The translations under genes and the position numbers were made by a program. Source: Sthenelais limicola (lineage: Eukaryota > Annelida > Polychaeta > Phyllodocida > Sigalionidae). From it: DNA of 64,000 bases. Position 1 is the stretch's first letter, and the number at the start of each line of letters is the position of its first letter. This document shows positions 12,101 to 27,100 of this stretch, piece by piece. The stretch lies in the NCBI GenBank assembly GCA_942159475.1, contig OW804094.1, positions 11,684,386 to 11,748,385 on the forward strand, read 5' to 3'. Under the pieces are notes generated by a model, which searched no databases, was not told the origin of the DNA, and saw nothing but the letters and a program-made list of their open reading frames with translations.

Positions 12101-15100
12101 ATATAGGTAAGTTTTGTGCATTAGTAAACTGTGCATTGAAACCAGATTTGATGATAAACAAAACCAGGATATGAAGGTGTCTATAGTTCAACTAAAGCTT
12201 AGCAGCATATTACTGTTGTGATTCTTGCTCATGTTCTTTCCAGTGTCTTTGTTGCCATCTCTGCCAATCTGTGTTCAGCTCCGGACTTAATATTAATCAA
12301 TATCTAAATAATGATAATATTTTGTGATTGTATAGTTAACTTCTTGCAGAATATATATTATGAATATTGATGACAGGAGATTGAAGTAACAAACTAAAGC
12401 TAATGTACAGCAAAGCAATATGTAGCTTACCACACTCTCCAGCATCTGTACAGTTCACTGGATCAGCTGACACAGCCTTGTACCCAAATGCACAGACATA
12501 GGTGTACTGTCCATTTACCTCATCCACCACAGCATAAGACAGTCCGGCAAACGATGGTACATCACATGCTACAAGAGAGCGGATAAAAAATAATTGGAAG
12601 AAAATATTGGAGTGCACAATATCAAAGTTGGTATAATGCAATGTTTTGAGTACAGCCACTTGCCTGTCGTCTATCGTGATTTATAAACAAAGAGTCAAAC
12701 CTTTTGCTAACAGTGAGGTCACATCTTTGTGACTTTGTAGTCTTCTAATTAAAGGAGAAAGTCACAAAATAATGAATCATGATTTCCTCATTTGTCTCAA
12801 TGTTAAGCACAATGACAATCATATAAATATCAATTAGGAACACAAAGACGTGGATTGGCTCTCTCTCCTATTTATTCCTGAAAGGGCTCATTGTTCCCCA
12901 CTCAAAACAACTTCTATTGAACTTCTATTCAAGACCAAAAAGGTGCGGTATATTCTAAATCACATTCATGTACGTAAATTGGCTCTTGTTTATTCCTTGG
13001 CAGGCTCAATTTGCCCAAACCCATAAATGAGTTATTCTTTGTGTCCAACTCTAGGTTGTATGTTTGTTTTCAATATATTTATTCAGCTGAAAACATTATG
13101 CATTCATATGTCAGATTAGCCTGAGCCTGAAAATTTGTCATTCATGACAATATCCACTCAAGGATGGTGACGTTTTCATGCAGTAGAGTCATATATGATG
13201 TGTCACAGAAAAATGAGTCACAAATGACAAAAGTGATATTAATCAAGGTGATTAAATCATCAGATTTCTTTCTTGGAATATTCTTAAGTTTGGGGTGCTT
13301 CGTGCTATTGATCATAGCAATACCTGTACCAAATTTTAGGACAGTGTATTAAATATATTTTTCAATTTCTAACATCATCCTATGGAGTATATTTAGCTAC
13401 TTAACTGGTAATTACCCAATCAGAACTATTGCAAACTTTTTTTCAAACATGAATACATGAATACATCAAACATAAAATATGGAATCATTTCTTAGATGTC
13501 CTTAATGTTTTCATCATTGGAATCCACTTGATCATATCTTTTCAATAATTATGATATCGTAACTCATTTTGTAACTCATTTTTCTGAAACACATCACATC
13601 AATTAATGGAAAAAACGTCGCCCAATGAATACAGCCCAGTATTTATATCAGGAAAGATATTTTGAGGTAATTTTGTCAAGTAATTCTTAAAGCTAACAAT
13701 ATTTAAACATTAGGAGGAAAATAATTTAATTTGGCTAATATTTGGAAAAATATGTGAAAAAACGTCGCCACCTGGCGACGTTTTTTCCACTGATTATCAG
13801 GGTTTTCTCCTGATTGTAAGGAATAGGTATCTTCCAATGGTGGTATATGTATGTCTCCATACCTATGCCTCCATATGTCTCCATACTTATGCCCTATTCT
13901 ATGCCAAAAATGTTATTCATGTATATCAATTCAATTGGATTTTTTTCTATAATAACTATAAGTTAGGTAGTGATTATTTCTCCTGATTAGATTGTACATA
14001 ACTAATAAAGTATACATTATAGATACACAAAAGTGTACATTTTATTGATGCTCATGTAAAGACGGAGGCATCTGGTCAATCCATTTGTCTCTCAGATCAG
14101 AATCGACCAGGTTATTGACCAACAAGTGGAAAAAATGGGGGGTTGCACCACTTTCGTGAGAATGGGCCATATATATGATATTTTCAAACCCGATGCAGCA
14201 TCGGGGTGGCAACATAAAAAAATGGAACACAATGAATTCAGTTGAAACCAATGAAACTGGATATGATGAGAAAGCTATGCAATTTTACTATACAAATGAT
14301 ATACAATAATATTAACTTTGAGAAATCATGAATATTTGATAAGGATTAGTACAAGGCCATGTCCTTGAACTTTGGGTGTCAAAAAATAAAGATGATTTTC
14401 AAAAGAAGTGCCTAAAATAGAAAAGTTTTTTTTTTCCAATTTTCATCAAAATATTCATTTTTAAATGTTAGCTTAATGATACAATAATGAATCAAAATAC
14501 TGAAATTTAAAAAATGGTTCCTATTATCTCTATAATATTTCTATCCAAAAGCATCATGGTGGCAACATTAGTAAATGGATTCCCCACCAAATGCATAGTT
14601 TTTAAAATTAGTGTTCAATGCTTTTTAATATTTAGCCCAAAATACCCCCTGTGTAACCATTTCATGAGAACTGACCATATATATATATATGTACGCCTAA
14701 TAAGGAAATGAGTTGCACATAGAAACTTGAAGGTAGGCCTATTTCAGTCTTATATTATTGATTGCTGCAGTGCGAGATCTTAACGGATTTTGATGATCTT
14801 ACTTCTCCACGATTCTGCCATATTTCTAGTTTGTTTGAGATATAATATAGGTTTCTGACATTAGCGGTTTGTCTTCTGTAAGCTTTTAAAAATGTGACGA
14901 CGCTACCCTCTTCGACTGCAGATTTTGAATCTGCCGCCATTTTGCATTCAGCTGCATGCGTCCTTGCATTTTGAATTCTACAATGGAGAATTCTGTTCCA
15001 TACACACATTAAACATATACTGAAGTTGACCCTAGTTATACACAAACTGTTCATACTCCTTCCTGCACAGTTGCATGAATACGAAATCAATGCAATACCA

Positions 15101-18100
15101 AGATCTTACCTTAAATATAAATGTGTCTAGCTGAGTCTGCATGGTAATCCAACGGCTATGTCTTGGGGAATTCCCCTCTGACTCTGTCACTTAAACTCAG
15201 GTTTCATTTACAAATACTCAAAACAACTAAACAACTGTTCAAAGAATGTTCACTTCTCCCTTTACCAATACAAACGGTAGACAAACAAGGGAAACATTAC
15301 ATGAACATTCGCAAACACACAGAAAACCAAACAACTGATCAACAAAAGTTTATCCGCTGTGCGTGAACATTCATTTCTCCCTGGGCAGCCAGCTTGCCAT
15401 TTGTTGGAGGTCCCAGCCCTAAGCCCCCGCTGCCTCACTTGTCCAATTTCCATGCTCCAACTGGCTTCCAATTTTCTGACTGGTGCTACACCCCTTGCTA
15501 AGTGATGTTCATAACTAAAGCTACTGCAGCTCCTCCTCCTCTCCCACTCCTCCCCTTCTCTTCCTCTCCCCCAGATGCCCTCTGTCATCTGAGTGTTGCC
15601 CCAAGTGCTGCCCAACACTGTGAAGCAGCTACCAGTGGTACCAAGCATACTTTTATATATTGTTGTTGCTGCCTGTAGCATCTGCTGACTTATCAAATAA
15701 GCTGAAAGCCATCTTTGTCTAGTGTTCTTGTATTTTGTGTGTGTGTGGAATTTGTTAACATTGGATGATATAATATATGGGGATTTGGGACAAGTAGCAT
15801 GGTGTGGGGATTGCACCACCCAAGGGCTGTATGTAGACTGATGATTATTGACTTGAGTTGGTGGGGGATGAATGTCCAGGAGGGCTGGACAAATGGCACC
15901 TTACTGATCCAAGGAAGACTTGACAACTTGTATAAAGTAGTAACCTGTGCTTTGTTTATTGCAATCTGTATTCTTCCTGTATTCTTCTGAGCTCTTCAAC
16001 CAACCCTGCCTGGGCACCTACTACCCTTACACACAATCCCACCCTTATTTATAGTCCCACCCCCCAAGTCCCATCTCCACTCACATGGTGGAACCCTAGA
16101 GCCCTGAGCGGCAGATGAACGTACCCGATATACAGCATTCATCCAACACTCCTCCACCCCATCTACTACCATATATATTATCTTTTTGTGCTCAACTGAG
16201 AAAAAATGTTGTCTTTACTTTGCTCTGATATAGAACCTAAAAACTTAAACTCTTACAGGCTTTCAATTATAATATCCTAAAATACCTATCTAACATTAAG
16301 ATAATGGCATAAATATCCATGAATAAGACATTTTTGAAACCTCAAATCTGTAGAATGTAATTGTTAACCATCAATGCCCTCTGTAGGCAAACGGCTGGCC
16401 ACATGGTTTGAATCCAGCTTGGTGGTGGTTGTAGCAGGCGCCGTCAAATCAACCGAATATCGCTCACTGCACTTGGCGTTTTTACCAATGTTTTACACTT
16501 TGAAACAATTATTATGGCTTTTCGAATGAGATAAGGTTTCACAACCACCGCATAACGGCCCGATACACTTCATGGTTCTCTGAAAGTGTACACGTGTCCA
16601 TTCTACACATTTACTGAATTCTGCTAATGAAGTCTGAAAGTGAGAAATACTAGATATATCCGACTACTTTGGATACTGTTCATGTTGGTTATCTATTTTG
16701 ATCAACATTTTATATTAAATTTGGGCTATTTGAAAGGATTTGTGGTGGAGAATTTTGAAGTTTCTGAGTGTACATTTTTCTCAATCGTGCTCTTTGCCTA
16801 TATTAAAGGGCCTCTATCTGACCTCATGTTTCCTTCCCATCTCTCCTGACTTCCTCGCTATTACAAATCATTATAATTGTCACTTGATCCTGGTCCATAA
16901 TTTTAATCAGCCAGGTCTATGCCTAATTTTGGGGATAAAACTTCCATCTTTCGTCAGAAGATTTGTACTTGTTCTCAGGCCTAGCAGATATATAAAAAAA
17001 TAACCTCTGAAGTGTGAAACACAGTTGCTTCTAGAAAAATTATTTAGGCAGTGTGAAATATTAAATAAAATCAGAAAAAAAAGAAAATGATACTTAAGAT
17101 GCCACCACCCAGGTGCTATCACTTCAAAACAGTCCAAAGAGCATCTACAAGATACAATTATTGCAAATAAACACAATGTCTGAGGGATACAATCCGATCC
17201 AGTAGGTTTCAAGAGATAGCAGAACATACAATATTCAAATCAATTGAACAAACAAAAGGATGATTCTGCCAAATAGACAGATATTCAAATCAAATTTGCT
17301 GTTGTGTGAAGTTCCATATATTAACAGCGACGAAAGTTGTTTAGGTTGCCGCAGATAAGCCGGTGACTTTGTCAGGATGCCTTAACAACATAAAAATAAA
17401 AAATTACAAAAAAAAAAATCAAAATCAAACAAACAAAACAAAACAGAACTAGTTGTTGTGATGTCGGTAGTGGTTCGCAGCAAACTAACTGGGTGACTGG
17501 TCAAGCGAGGTAGCTAGCCCAGAAGGTGGCACCATCTGTTCCTTCAAATATATCCTGGTTACACCCTAGATTGCCGACTGAGTATGGTAAATCACATTAG
17601 CTCAGCTTGTAATAAAGCGAATCTTCTCTGTAGGCGCCTGTGTTTGATTAGACATTTTGTACCTAGAGATATTGCTCTCCTGATTTACAAGACCTTTATA
17701 TTACCAACGCTAGAGTATGGTGGCATACTAATTGACCTGGCTAACCAGCAAAACTTAAGGAGGTTCCAGTTAGTTCAGAATAATGCTCTCAGAATTATTA
17801 ACTGCCCTCGGGCCAGACGGGGTGCCTGTAGGGTTGGTAATGTGGCTCTTCACGAGTCTGCGAAATTGCTGCCCCTGTGTTATAGGAGGTTGGGGAGGTT
17901 TATGAATTTAGTCTTTGTGTCTAAAAGTTTGTTGACAGAGATAAGGGGACCCTACATATTAAGAGATCCTGCTCGTGTTGAGGTGGATGACTGGGCCAAG
18001 GAGAGTATAAGGAGGAGCCTATTTGGAAAGGTGAAAATCATTTGGAATACCCTACCCCCTCGAATAAAAGTTTAGAATGACCCTGATAAATTTAAAATTT

Positions 18101-21100
18101 GTCTGATTGGGTTGCTGCGAAAACTGTTTAGCAACGATGAACATAATCTTAATGGGGTTTGGGCTCTTCCTGGTGCTCTTCTTGGCCTGGGGAATTGTCC
18201 TGACTTGTGCTTTTCATTTGTGCCTTGCTAGTTGGTGTGTTTACCCTTACATGGGTGATTATGGAACGTTGTAACTATTATTATACTGATAAATCTTTCT
18301 TTCTATGGATTGTCTTGATAATGAGTATGTTGAAGCCCGTATGTCTATTTCTGATGTAGTATGACGATGCTCCTCATTCTGCACCTGATCTTAACTTCTT
18401 TGTAGGTTTTTTCTTTTTTCTTTATTTCTGATTGTAAATCTCAGTAATACACTTTTGTTGATCTGCTTGATTTGTATAACTGTACTGGTAATTTCTTTTC
18501 TTTTTTTTTCCATTAGCTTTGACTGAGAATATTGTGTATCACATAACACTTTGCTAAATGAAAATATTTAAATACAAATCTTGGATTTCACAGGAAGTGA
18601 TGTCATGAACTAGGTTTTGTCTGCAGTGTTGTCCTTTTTGCAAAAACCCATGTCCATGAATGTTGCATGTTCCACACACATGAGAACTAGAACATGAGCC
18701 ATTGCAATAGCCATGATTAAATTTGTAACACACATCGCCAGATCTTCAGATGGTAAAATGGTCATACCTTCAGAATGGCCATTTTACCACCTGAAGATCT
18801 TTTCAAGTTTGGTCCCGATTTAGTCATACATGAATTTCTTGGCTTTACTTCATTTGCAAATGTTAGGTGTGTTGCTATCGACAGGGCACTCCTATGAGTG
18901 AACCCCGTCAAAGGATTGCAAAGAAAACAATCACCAACTTCTCAGTCGAAGCTGGTGTAAGCCAAAGTTATATACAATTTACCAATGGATAAGTTCAGAG
19001 CATTTTGAAAATAGCTACTCTGCCTATCTCCTAACTAAATGATCTAACACTAGAGACATCCCATAGAGATAATCTTGACCGGAGATAAGTGTCAATTTAT
19101 GTAATGCATCTTTGGCCTCCAATGTCTGTCAATGCACTGATTTCAACTTTATATTTATTACAAATATTATTTTCTTAAAGATCTACTCACTACATTGAGG
19201 GGGTGACTGTCCACATGTTATTTCTACAGTGGGTCCTAGTGTTGTAGTAAATCCATCATCACATTCCATTGTGTAGTTCACATCCCCTGCCACTGGATCT
19301 GTCGGCACTGTAGCTCTGTGGAGACTGAATGGTACATAGCATACTGAAACAGATTAAGGTAAGTTTAATCTATTAGTTTGTGTGCATTAAAGCCTATTGA
19401 GCATTCTTAGAAGATTGTAAATATTCAGGAGGCAAAAAATGTATATCCTAAAAACAGATTGGATTAGAATCAAAATCAGGTTATGAACCTGTCTAGTTTA
19501 ACAGATAAGGTTGGCTGCATACTATACTGCAACTAATATAATAATTAAAATAAACATTTATTTCACTAGGTTGAAGAAACTATTCTCTAGACACTTTTGA
19601 AGGGCAGGTTCCTGTGCATGCCTGAGTATTACACAAATGAAATGAATTGAATTGTGTAGTCTGACAATACAATGCTTACCACACTCTCCAGCTTCTCCAC
19701 ACTTCACCGGATCAGCAGAGACAGCCTTGTATCCAGATGCACAGACATAGGTGTACTGTCCATTTTCCTCATCCACCGCAGCATTGGACAGCCCAAGAAA
19801 CATTGGCACATCACATACTACATAGAGAGGTAAAAACATTATCATGAAAATCACATTACATAAGTATACTGCAAGTCATAACAAAGGAACATTTTGATAT
19901 TGTTAAAAATACTCACAGCATTGAGGGGGTGACTGTCCACATGGTATTTCTACAGATGTTCCTACTGTTGTAGTAAATCCATCAACACATTCCATTGTGT
20001 AGTTCACATCCCCGGGCACTGGCTCTGTGGGCACTGTAGCTCTGTGTACACTGAATGGCACATAGCATACTGAAACAAATTTAGGTAAGTTTTGTGGATT
20101 AGTAAGTGTGCATTAAAACCAATTTAAGCATTCTTAGATGGTTACTTAGTTAATATTCTCGAAATAAAATATTGTATGCTATATCCTACAAGCAGATTTG
20201 ATTAGAATCAAAACCAGGATATGAAGGTGTCTATAGTTCAACTAAAGCTTAGCAGCATATTACTGTTGCGATTCTTGCTTATGTTCTTTCCAGTGCCTTG
20301 TGGCCATCGTTGTCCATCTGTGTTCAGCTCCGGGCTCAATATTAATCAATATCTAAATAATGATAATATGTTGTGATCATATAGTTTACTTCTGGGAGAA
20401 TATATATTATGAATATTGATAGCAGGAAATGGGAATAATGAACTAAAGGGACTGGATAATCATCAAAGGCTAAGGACCAAGGTTTGAAATATTCCAAACC
20501 AGCTCCGAGATATAACTTCAGGAGAGAAATATTTTCTCCATTCACTCGTTATTCTGCCTCATAAGTTGGGTTGAAGACCTTGCTTTCTCAACCCGATTAA
20601 GCAAGAGGTACATCAATATATAATAGTAAAAAGAAACATAAGGTAACATTGCATCTCAACTGAAAGAGGAATAACCAAAGTTGAAACAAATTTAGGTAAC
20701 TTTAGTCCATTAGTAACTGTGCATTTAAACAAAAGCAAGATTACAGGTGTAACACATGTCCCCACCCTCACCAAAACCAATCACCCTAGGTCAGGTTCAG
20801 ACCCTTCATTGTGGTCACAGTTTGTCTCAGTAGACATCATTGTTGAACATTTTAGCAGTAAAACACCTCATTTAAGTAGGAATTTGATACTCAGGTACTT
20901 GAACAACATGTTTAACTTTAACATGGCAACATTATTTCAAGGATGAGTTTAATAGATTTCCCTAGAAGTAGTTAGCAAGTACAACCATATTGACCACTCT
21001 TCTTTAGATGCAGGGTTGATGTTAATGTGACATAGATGCAGTTTGCTTAGAACTTTAAATTGTAAATTATCTTGAGTCTGAAATAGTATGCAATTTCTTA

Positions 21101-24100
21101 CAAACTTGATCAGTCAGACCTATATTATACACCTGAATGTTTTAAATATAATGTTGGGAATGTTATACAATGAGAATGTTTCATTGTTTGCACAATAAGG
21201 AACACATTATTCTGCAACTGCAGACTGAAGCATGTACAGCAAAGCAATAAGTAGCTTACCACACTCTCCAGCATCTTCACAGTTCACCGGATCAGCTGAC
21301 ACAGCCTTGTACCCAAATGCACAGACATAGGTGTACTGTCCATCTACCTCATTCACCACAGCATTGGACAGCCCGGCAAACGATGGTACATCACATGCTA
21401 CAAGAGAGAGGATAAAAAATGATTGGAAGAAAACTATGGAGTGCACAATATTGCAAGTTGGTATAATACAATGTTTTGAGTACAGCCACTTGCCAGTTGT
21501 CTATCGTGATTTATAAACAAAGAGTCAAACCTTTTGCTAACAGTGAGGTCACATCTTTGTAACTTTGCAGTCTTCTATTTAGAGGAGAAAGTCACAAAAA
21601 AATGAATCATGATTTCCTTATTTGTCTCAATGTTAAGCACAATGACAATTATATAAATATCAATTAAGAACCTGAGGAAAAGGCCTCATTATGTCCCAAT
21701 CAAAATAACTTATTAATATCATTGATATATCAGAACCAAAAAGGTGAGGTATATTTTTTATTACATTTATGTACTTAAATTGGCTCTTGTTTATTCCTGG
21801 GCAGGCTCATTTTGCCCAAACCCAGAAATGAGTTATTCTTTGTGTTGAACTCTAGGTTGTATGTTTGTTTTTAATATATTTATTCAGCTAAAAACATTAT
21901 GCATTCATGCATACAAACACTTTGACTATGGCTTCAGCTTGGTCCATGCTCCCTTGCCAGCTTGCCATTTGTCGGATGTCCCAGCCCTAAGCCCCCGCCG
22001 CCTCACTTGCCCAATTCCCATGCTCCTACTGGCTCCCAGTTTTCTCACTGGTGCTACACCCCTTGCTAACTGATTTTCGTAACTAAAGCTATTGCAGGTC
22101 CTCCTCCTCCTCCTCTCCCACTCCTCCCCTTGTCCTCCTCTCCCCCAGACGCCCTCCGTCATCTCGAGTGTTGCCCTAAGTGCTGCCCAACACTGTGAAG
22201 CAGCTACCAATGGCACCAAGCATACTTGTATATATTGTTGTCACCACTTGAAGCATCTGCTGGCTTATCAAATAAGCTGAAAGCCATTTTTGTTTTGTCG
22301 TCTTGTATTTGGTGTGTGTGTTTGGAATTTGTTAACATCGGATGATATAATATATGGGGACTTGGGACAAATAGCAGCGGCAATATCCTCCTTGATTTGG
22401 GGATCGTACCACCCAAGGTCCCTCTGTAGACTGTATTATAATTTACTTGAGTTGGTCGGGGACGAATGCCCAGGAGGGCTGGACAAATGGCACCTTACTG
22501 ATCCAAGGAAGACTTGACAAGTTGTATAAAGTAGTAACCTGTGCTTTGTTTATTGCAATCTGTATTCTTCCTTGGTAGCTCATTAACCAACCCTGCCTGG
22601 GCACCAACTACCCTTAGACACAATCCCACCCTTATTTATAGTTCCGCCCCCCAGGTCCCATTGTGGAACCCTAGCACCCCAAGCAATGGACAAACATACC
22701 CAATATACAGCATTCGTCCACCGCTCCCAAATCCTGTCTACTACAATGTATATTACCTTTTTGCAGTCAACTGAGAAAAAATGGTGTCTCTACTTTGCTC
22801 TGATATAGAACCTAAAAACTTAAACTCTTATAGGTTTTCAATTATGATATCCTTAAATACATTTTGTATAACATTAAGATTGCATAAATATGGCTTAAAT
22901 ATCCAGAAATAAGACATTTTTGAAACCTCAAATCCTTAGAATGTAATCGTTAGCCACGCCCTCTGTAGGCAGATAGCTGGCTACATGGTTTGAATCCAGC
23001 TTGGTGGTGGTTTTAGCAGGTGCCTTCAAATCAACCTAATGTTGCTCACCGCACTTGGCATTTTTAGCGATGTTTTATGCTTTGAAACTTAACAATTATT
23101 ATGGCTTTTCAAATGAAAAAACATTTTTACAAGAGGTGTCAGGGCTCTGGTGAGATCCCATACGCTACAGCTGGGTGACATTCCTGGACATTTGTAGTGA
23201 GCATCAGAAAAGGTTTCACAACCACCGCACAACCACCGCATACCGGCCCGATCCCCGACAGGCACTGAGTTCAATTGAGTGCGATAGCACTGTGATCATT
23301 TTGTGATTGACTGCAAACTAGTGAAGTGTGATACATATGGCTTTGAATCACACTGAAATGGACATGCCATTAGCAACCATTATGTGAAATCAATTGCATC
23401 TATTTCCTCCTATGTGGTCGGTGGCCTCACACTTGTGTTGCACCAGGTTGTCACTCATATCATTTATGTTTGTATTAAATATGTGTTACTCAACCAATTG
23501 TATCTGCAAATACATGTTTTCTTCAAAAGTCAATAATATGGGTGTGATCTTAATTGCGCATATATGCGCATTCAAAATCAAGTCCAAATACTCATCATAA
23601 TGCATCCACAACAGGACGCAATGCCTGGCACTGCTCACTCACCTAGCATTCACACTTAGTGTCACGCTCTGACACTCCATTCTCTCTCTGACACTCATAC
23701 TCATTCTCTCATACCAAGTCAAAGAAACCCCTACATACAAAGCTAACTGATGTAAGTGTAATAATAATATCTTTAAATTGTCTAGGGGAAAACAATGCTC
23801 TACTATAGCTCCGACGGTTGTTTAGATATTGGGAGAAGAAATGTATAGACACAGAACAATTACTATGAGATACTATATATAATTACTATGATATATCAAG
23901 AGTATATCAGATTAATTTAATGCAAGGGCAACGCACTAAAGATAACAGCTCTGTTTGTTATGCTGGCCAACCAGCAAAACTTAAGGAGGTTCCAGTTAGT
24001 TCAGAATGATGCTCTCAGAATTATTAACTGCCCTCGGACCAGACGGGGTGCCTGTAGGGTTGGTAATGTGGCTCTTCACGAGTCTGCGAAATTGCTGCCC

Positions 24101-27100
24101 CTGTGTTATAGAAGGTTGGGGAGGTTTATGAATTTATTCTTTGTGTCTAAAAGTTTGTTGACAGAGATAAGGGGACCCTACATATTAAGAGATCCTGCTC
24201 GTGTTGAGGTGGATGACTGGGCCAAGGAGAGTCTAAGGAGGAGCCTATTTGGAAAGGTGAAAATCATTTGGAATACCCTACCCCCTCGAATAAAAGTTCA
24301 GAATGACCCTGATAAATTAAAAATTTGTCTGATTGGGTTGCTGCGAAAACTGTTTAGCAACGATGAACATAATCTTAATGGGGTTTGGGCTCTTCCTGGT
24401 GCTCTTCTTGGCCTGGGGAATTGTCCTGACTTGTAATTCTGGTCTCACTGTGCTTGTACTTAGTTGTTTTTGATTTGTGATTTGTGCTTTTCATTTGTGC
24501 CTTGCTAGTTGGTGTGTTTACCTTCACATGGGTGATTATGGAACGTTGTAACTATTATTATACTGATAAATCTTTCTTTCTATGGATTGTCTTGATAATG
24601 AGTATGTTGACGCCCGTATGTCTATTTCTGATGTAGTATGATAATGCTCCTCATTCTGCAATTGACCTTAACTTCTTTGTAGGTTTTTAAGATAATTTTT
24701 TTTTCTTTTTTCTTTATTTCTGATTGTAAATGTCAGTAATACACTTTTGTTGATCTGCTCGATTTGTATAACTGTACTGGTAATTTCTTTTCTTTTTTTA
24801 TCCATTAGCTTTGACTGAGAATATTGTGTATCACATAACACTTGGCTAAATAAAAATATTTAAATACAAATCTTGGATTCCACAGGAAGTGATGTCATGA
24901 ACAATAGGTTTTGTCTGCAGTGTTGTCCTTTTTGCAAAAACCCATGTCCATGAATGTTGCATGTTCCACACACATGAGAACTAGAACATGAGCCATTGCA
25001 ATATCCATGATTAAATTTGTAACACACATCACCAGATCTTCAGATGGTAAAATGGTCATACCTTCAGAATGGCCATTTTACCACCTGAAGATCTTTTCAA
25101 GTTTGGTCCCGATTTAGTCATACATGAATTTCTTGGCTTTACTTCATTCGCAACTAAACATTCGCAACATTCACCTAACTAAATGATCTAACACTAGAGA
25201 CATCCCATAGAGATAATCTTGACCGGAGATAAGTGTCAATTTATGTAATGCATCTTTGGCCTCCAATGTCTGTCAATGCACTGATTTCAACTTTATATTT
25301 ATTACAAATATTATTTCCTTAAAGATCTACTCACTACATTGAGGGGGTGACTGTCCACATGTTATTTCTACGGTGGGTCCTAGTGTTGTAGTAAATCCAA
25401 CATCACATTGCATTGTGTAGTTCACTTCCCCGGCCACTGGAGGTGCGGGCACTGTAGCTCTGTGTAGACTGAATGGCACATAACATACTGAAACAAATTT
25501 AGGTAAGTTTAATCTATTAGTTTGTGTGCATTGAAGCCTATTGAGCATTCTTAGAAGATTGTAAATATTCAGGAGGCAAAAAATGTATATCCTAAAAACA
25601 GATTGGATTAGAATCAAAATCAGGTTATGAACCTGTCTAGTTTAACAGATAAGGTTGGCTGCATACTATACTGCAACTAATATAATAATTAAAATAAACA
25701 TTTATTTCACTAGGTTGAAGAAACTATTCTCTAGTTACTTTTGAAGGGCAGGTTCCTGTGCATGCCTGAGTATTACACAAATGAAATGAATTGAATTGTG
25801 TAGTCAGTATGACAATACAATGCTTACCACACTCTCCAGCTTCTCCACACTTCACCGGATCAGCGGAGACAGCCTTGTATCCAGATGCACAGACATAGGT
25901 GTACTGTCCATTTTCCTCATCCACCGCAGCATTGGACAGCCCAAGAAACATTGGCACATCACATACTACATAGAGAGGTAAAAACATTATCATGAAAATC
26001 ATTTCAAATAAGTATACTGCAAGTCATAACAAAGGAACATTTTGATATTGTTAAAAATACTCACAGCATTGTGGGGGTGACTGTCCACATGTTATTTCTA
26101 CAGTGGTTCCTACTGTTGTAGTAAATCCATCAACACATTCCATTGTGTAGTTCACTTCCCCGGCCACTGGATCTGTGGGCACTGTAGCTCTGTGTAGACT
26201 GAATGGTACATGGCATACTGAAACAAATTTAGGTAAGTTTTGTGCATTAGTAAACTGTGCATTGAAACCAATTTAAGCATTCTTAGATGGTTACTTAGTT
26301 AATATTCTCGAAATAAAATATTGCATGCTATATCCTACAAGCAGATTTGATGAGAATCAAAACCAGGATATGAAGGTGTCTATAGTTCAACTAAAGCTTA
26401 GCAGCATATTACTGTTGCGATTCTTGCTTATGTTCTTTCCAGTGTCTTTGTGGCCATCGTTGTGCATCTGTGTTCAGCTCCGGGCTTAAAATCAATCAAT
26501 ATCTAAATAATGATAATATGTTGTGATCATATAGTTTACTTCTGCGAGAATATATATTATGAATATTGATAGCAGGAGATGGGAATAAAGAACTAAAGGG
26601 ACTAGATAATCATCAAAGCCTAAGGACCAAGGTTTGAAATATTCCAAACCAGCTCCAAGATATAACTTCAGGAGGGAAATACTTTCTCCATTCACTCGTT
26701 ATTCTGCCTTATAAGTTGGGTTGAAGACCTTGCTTTCTCAACCCGTTTAAGCAAGAGGTACATCAATGTATAATAGTAAAAAGAAACATAAGGTAACATT
26801 AATTGCATCTCAACTCAAAGAGGAATAACCAAAGTTGAAACAAATTTAGGTAATTTTAGTCCATTAGTAAACGGTCATTTAAACAAAAGCAAGATAACAG
26901 AGGTGTAACGCATGTCCCATGTGCATTAAAACAATAGCAAAATAAAAGCTGTAATGCATGCCCCCACTCTTACCAAAACCAATCACCCTAGGTCAGGTTC
27001 AGACCCTTCATTGTGGTCACAGTTTGTCTCAGTAGACATCATTGTTGGAACATTTTAGCAGTAAAACACCTCATTTAAGTAGGAATTTCATACTCAGGTA

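Larger units (their letters stand above)
7631..16257. repeat. Tandem segmental duplication, unit 2
   Basis: Collinear with unit 1 but about 1 kb longer. The extra length is a 618-bp LINE insertion at 9369-9986 and a private segment near 13130-14140. By eye the shared parts differ by only occasional base changes. Confidence 0.85.
16258..22832. repeat. Tandem segmental duplication, unit 3
   Basis: Same order as units 1 and 2, but the intron upstream of the first A exon (20070-21259) and the spacer before the LTR-like block differ from units 1/2 and match unit 4. Confidence 0.85.
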
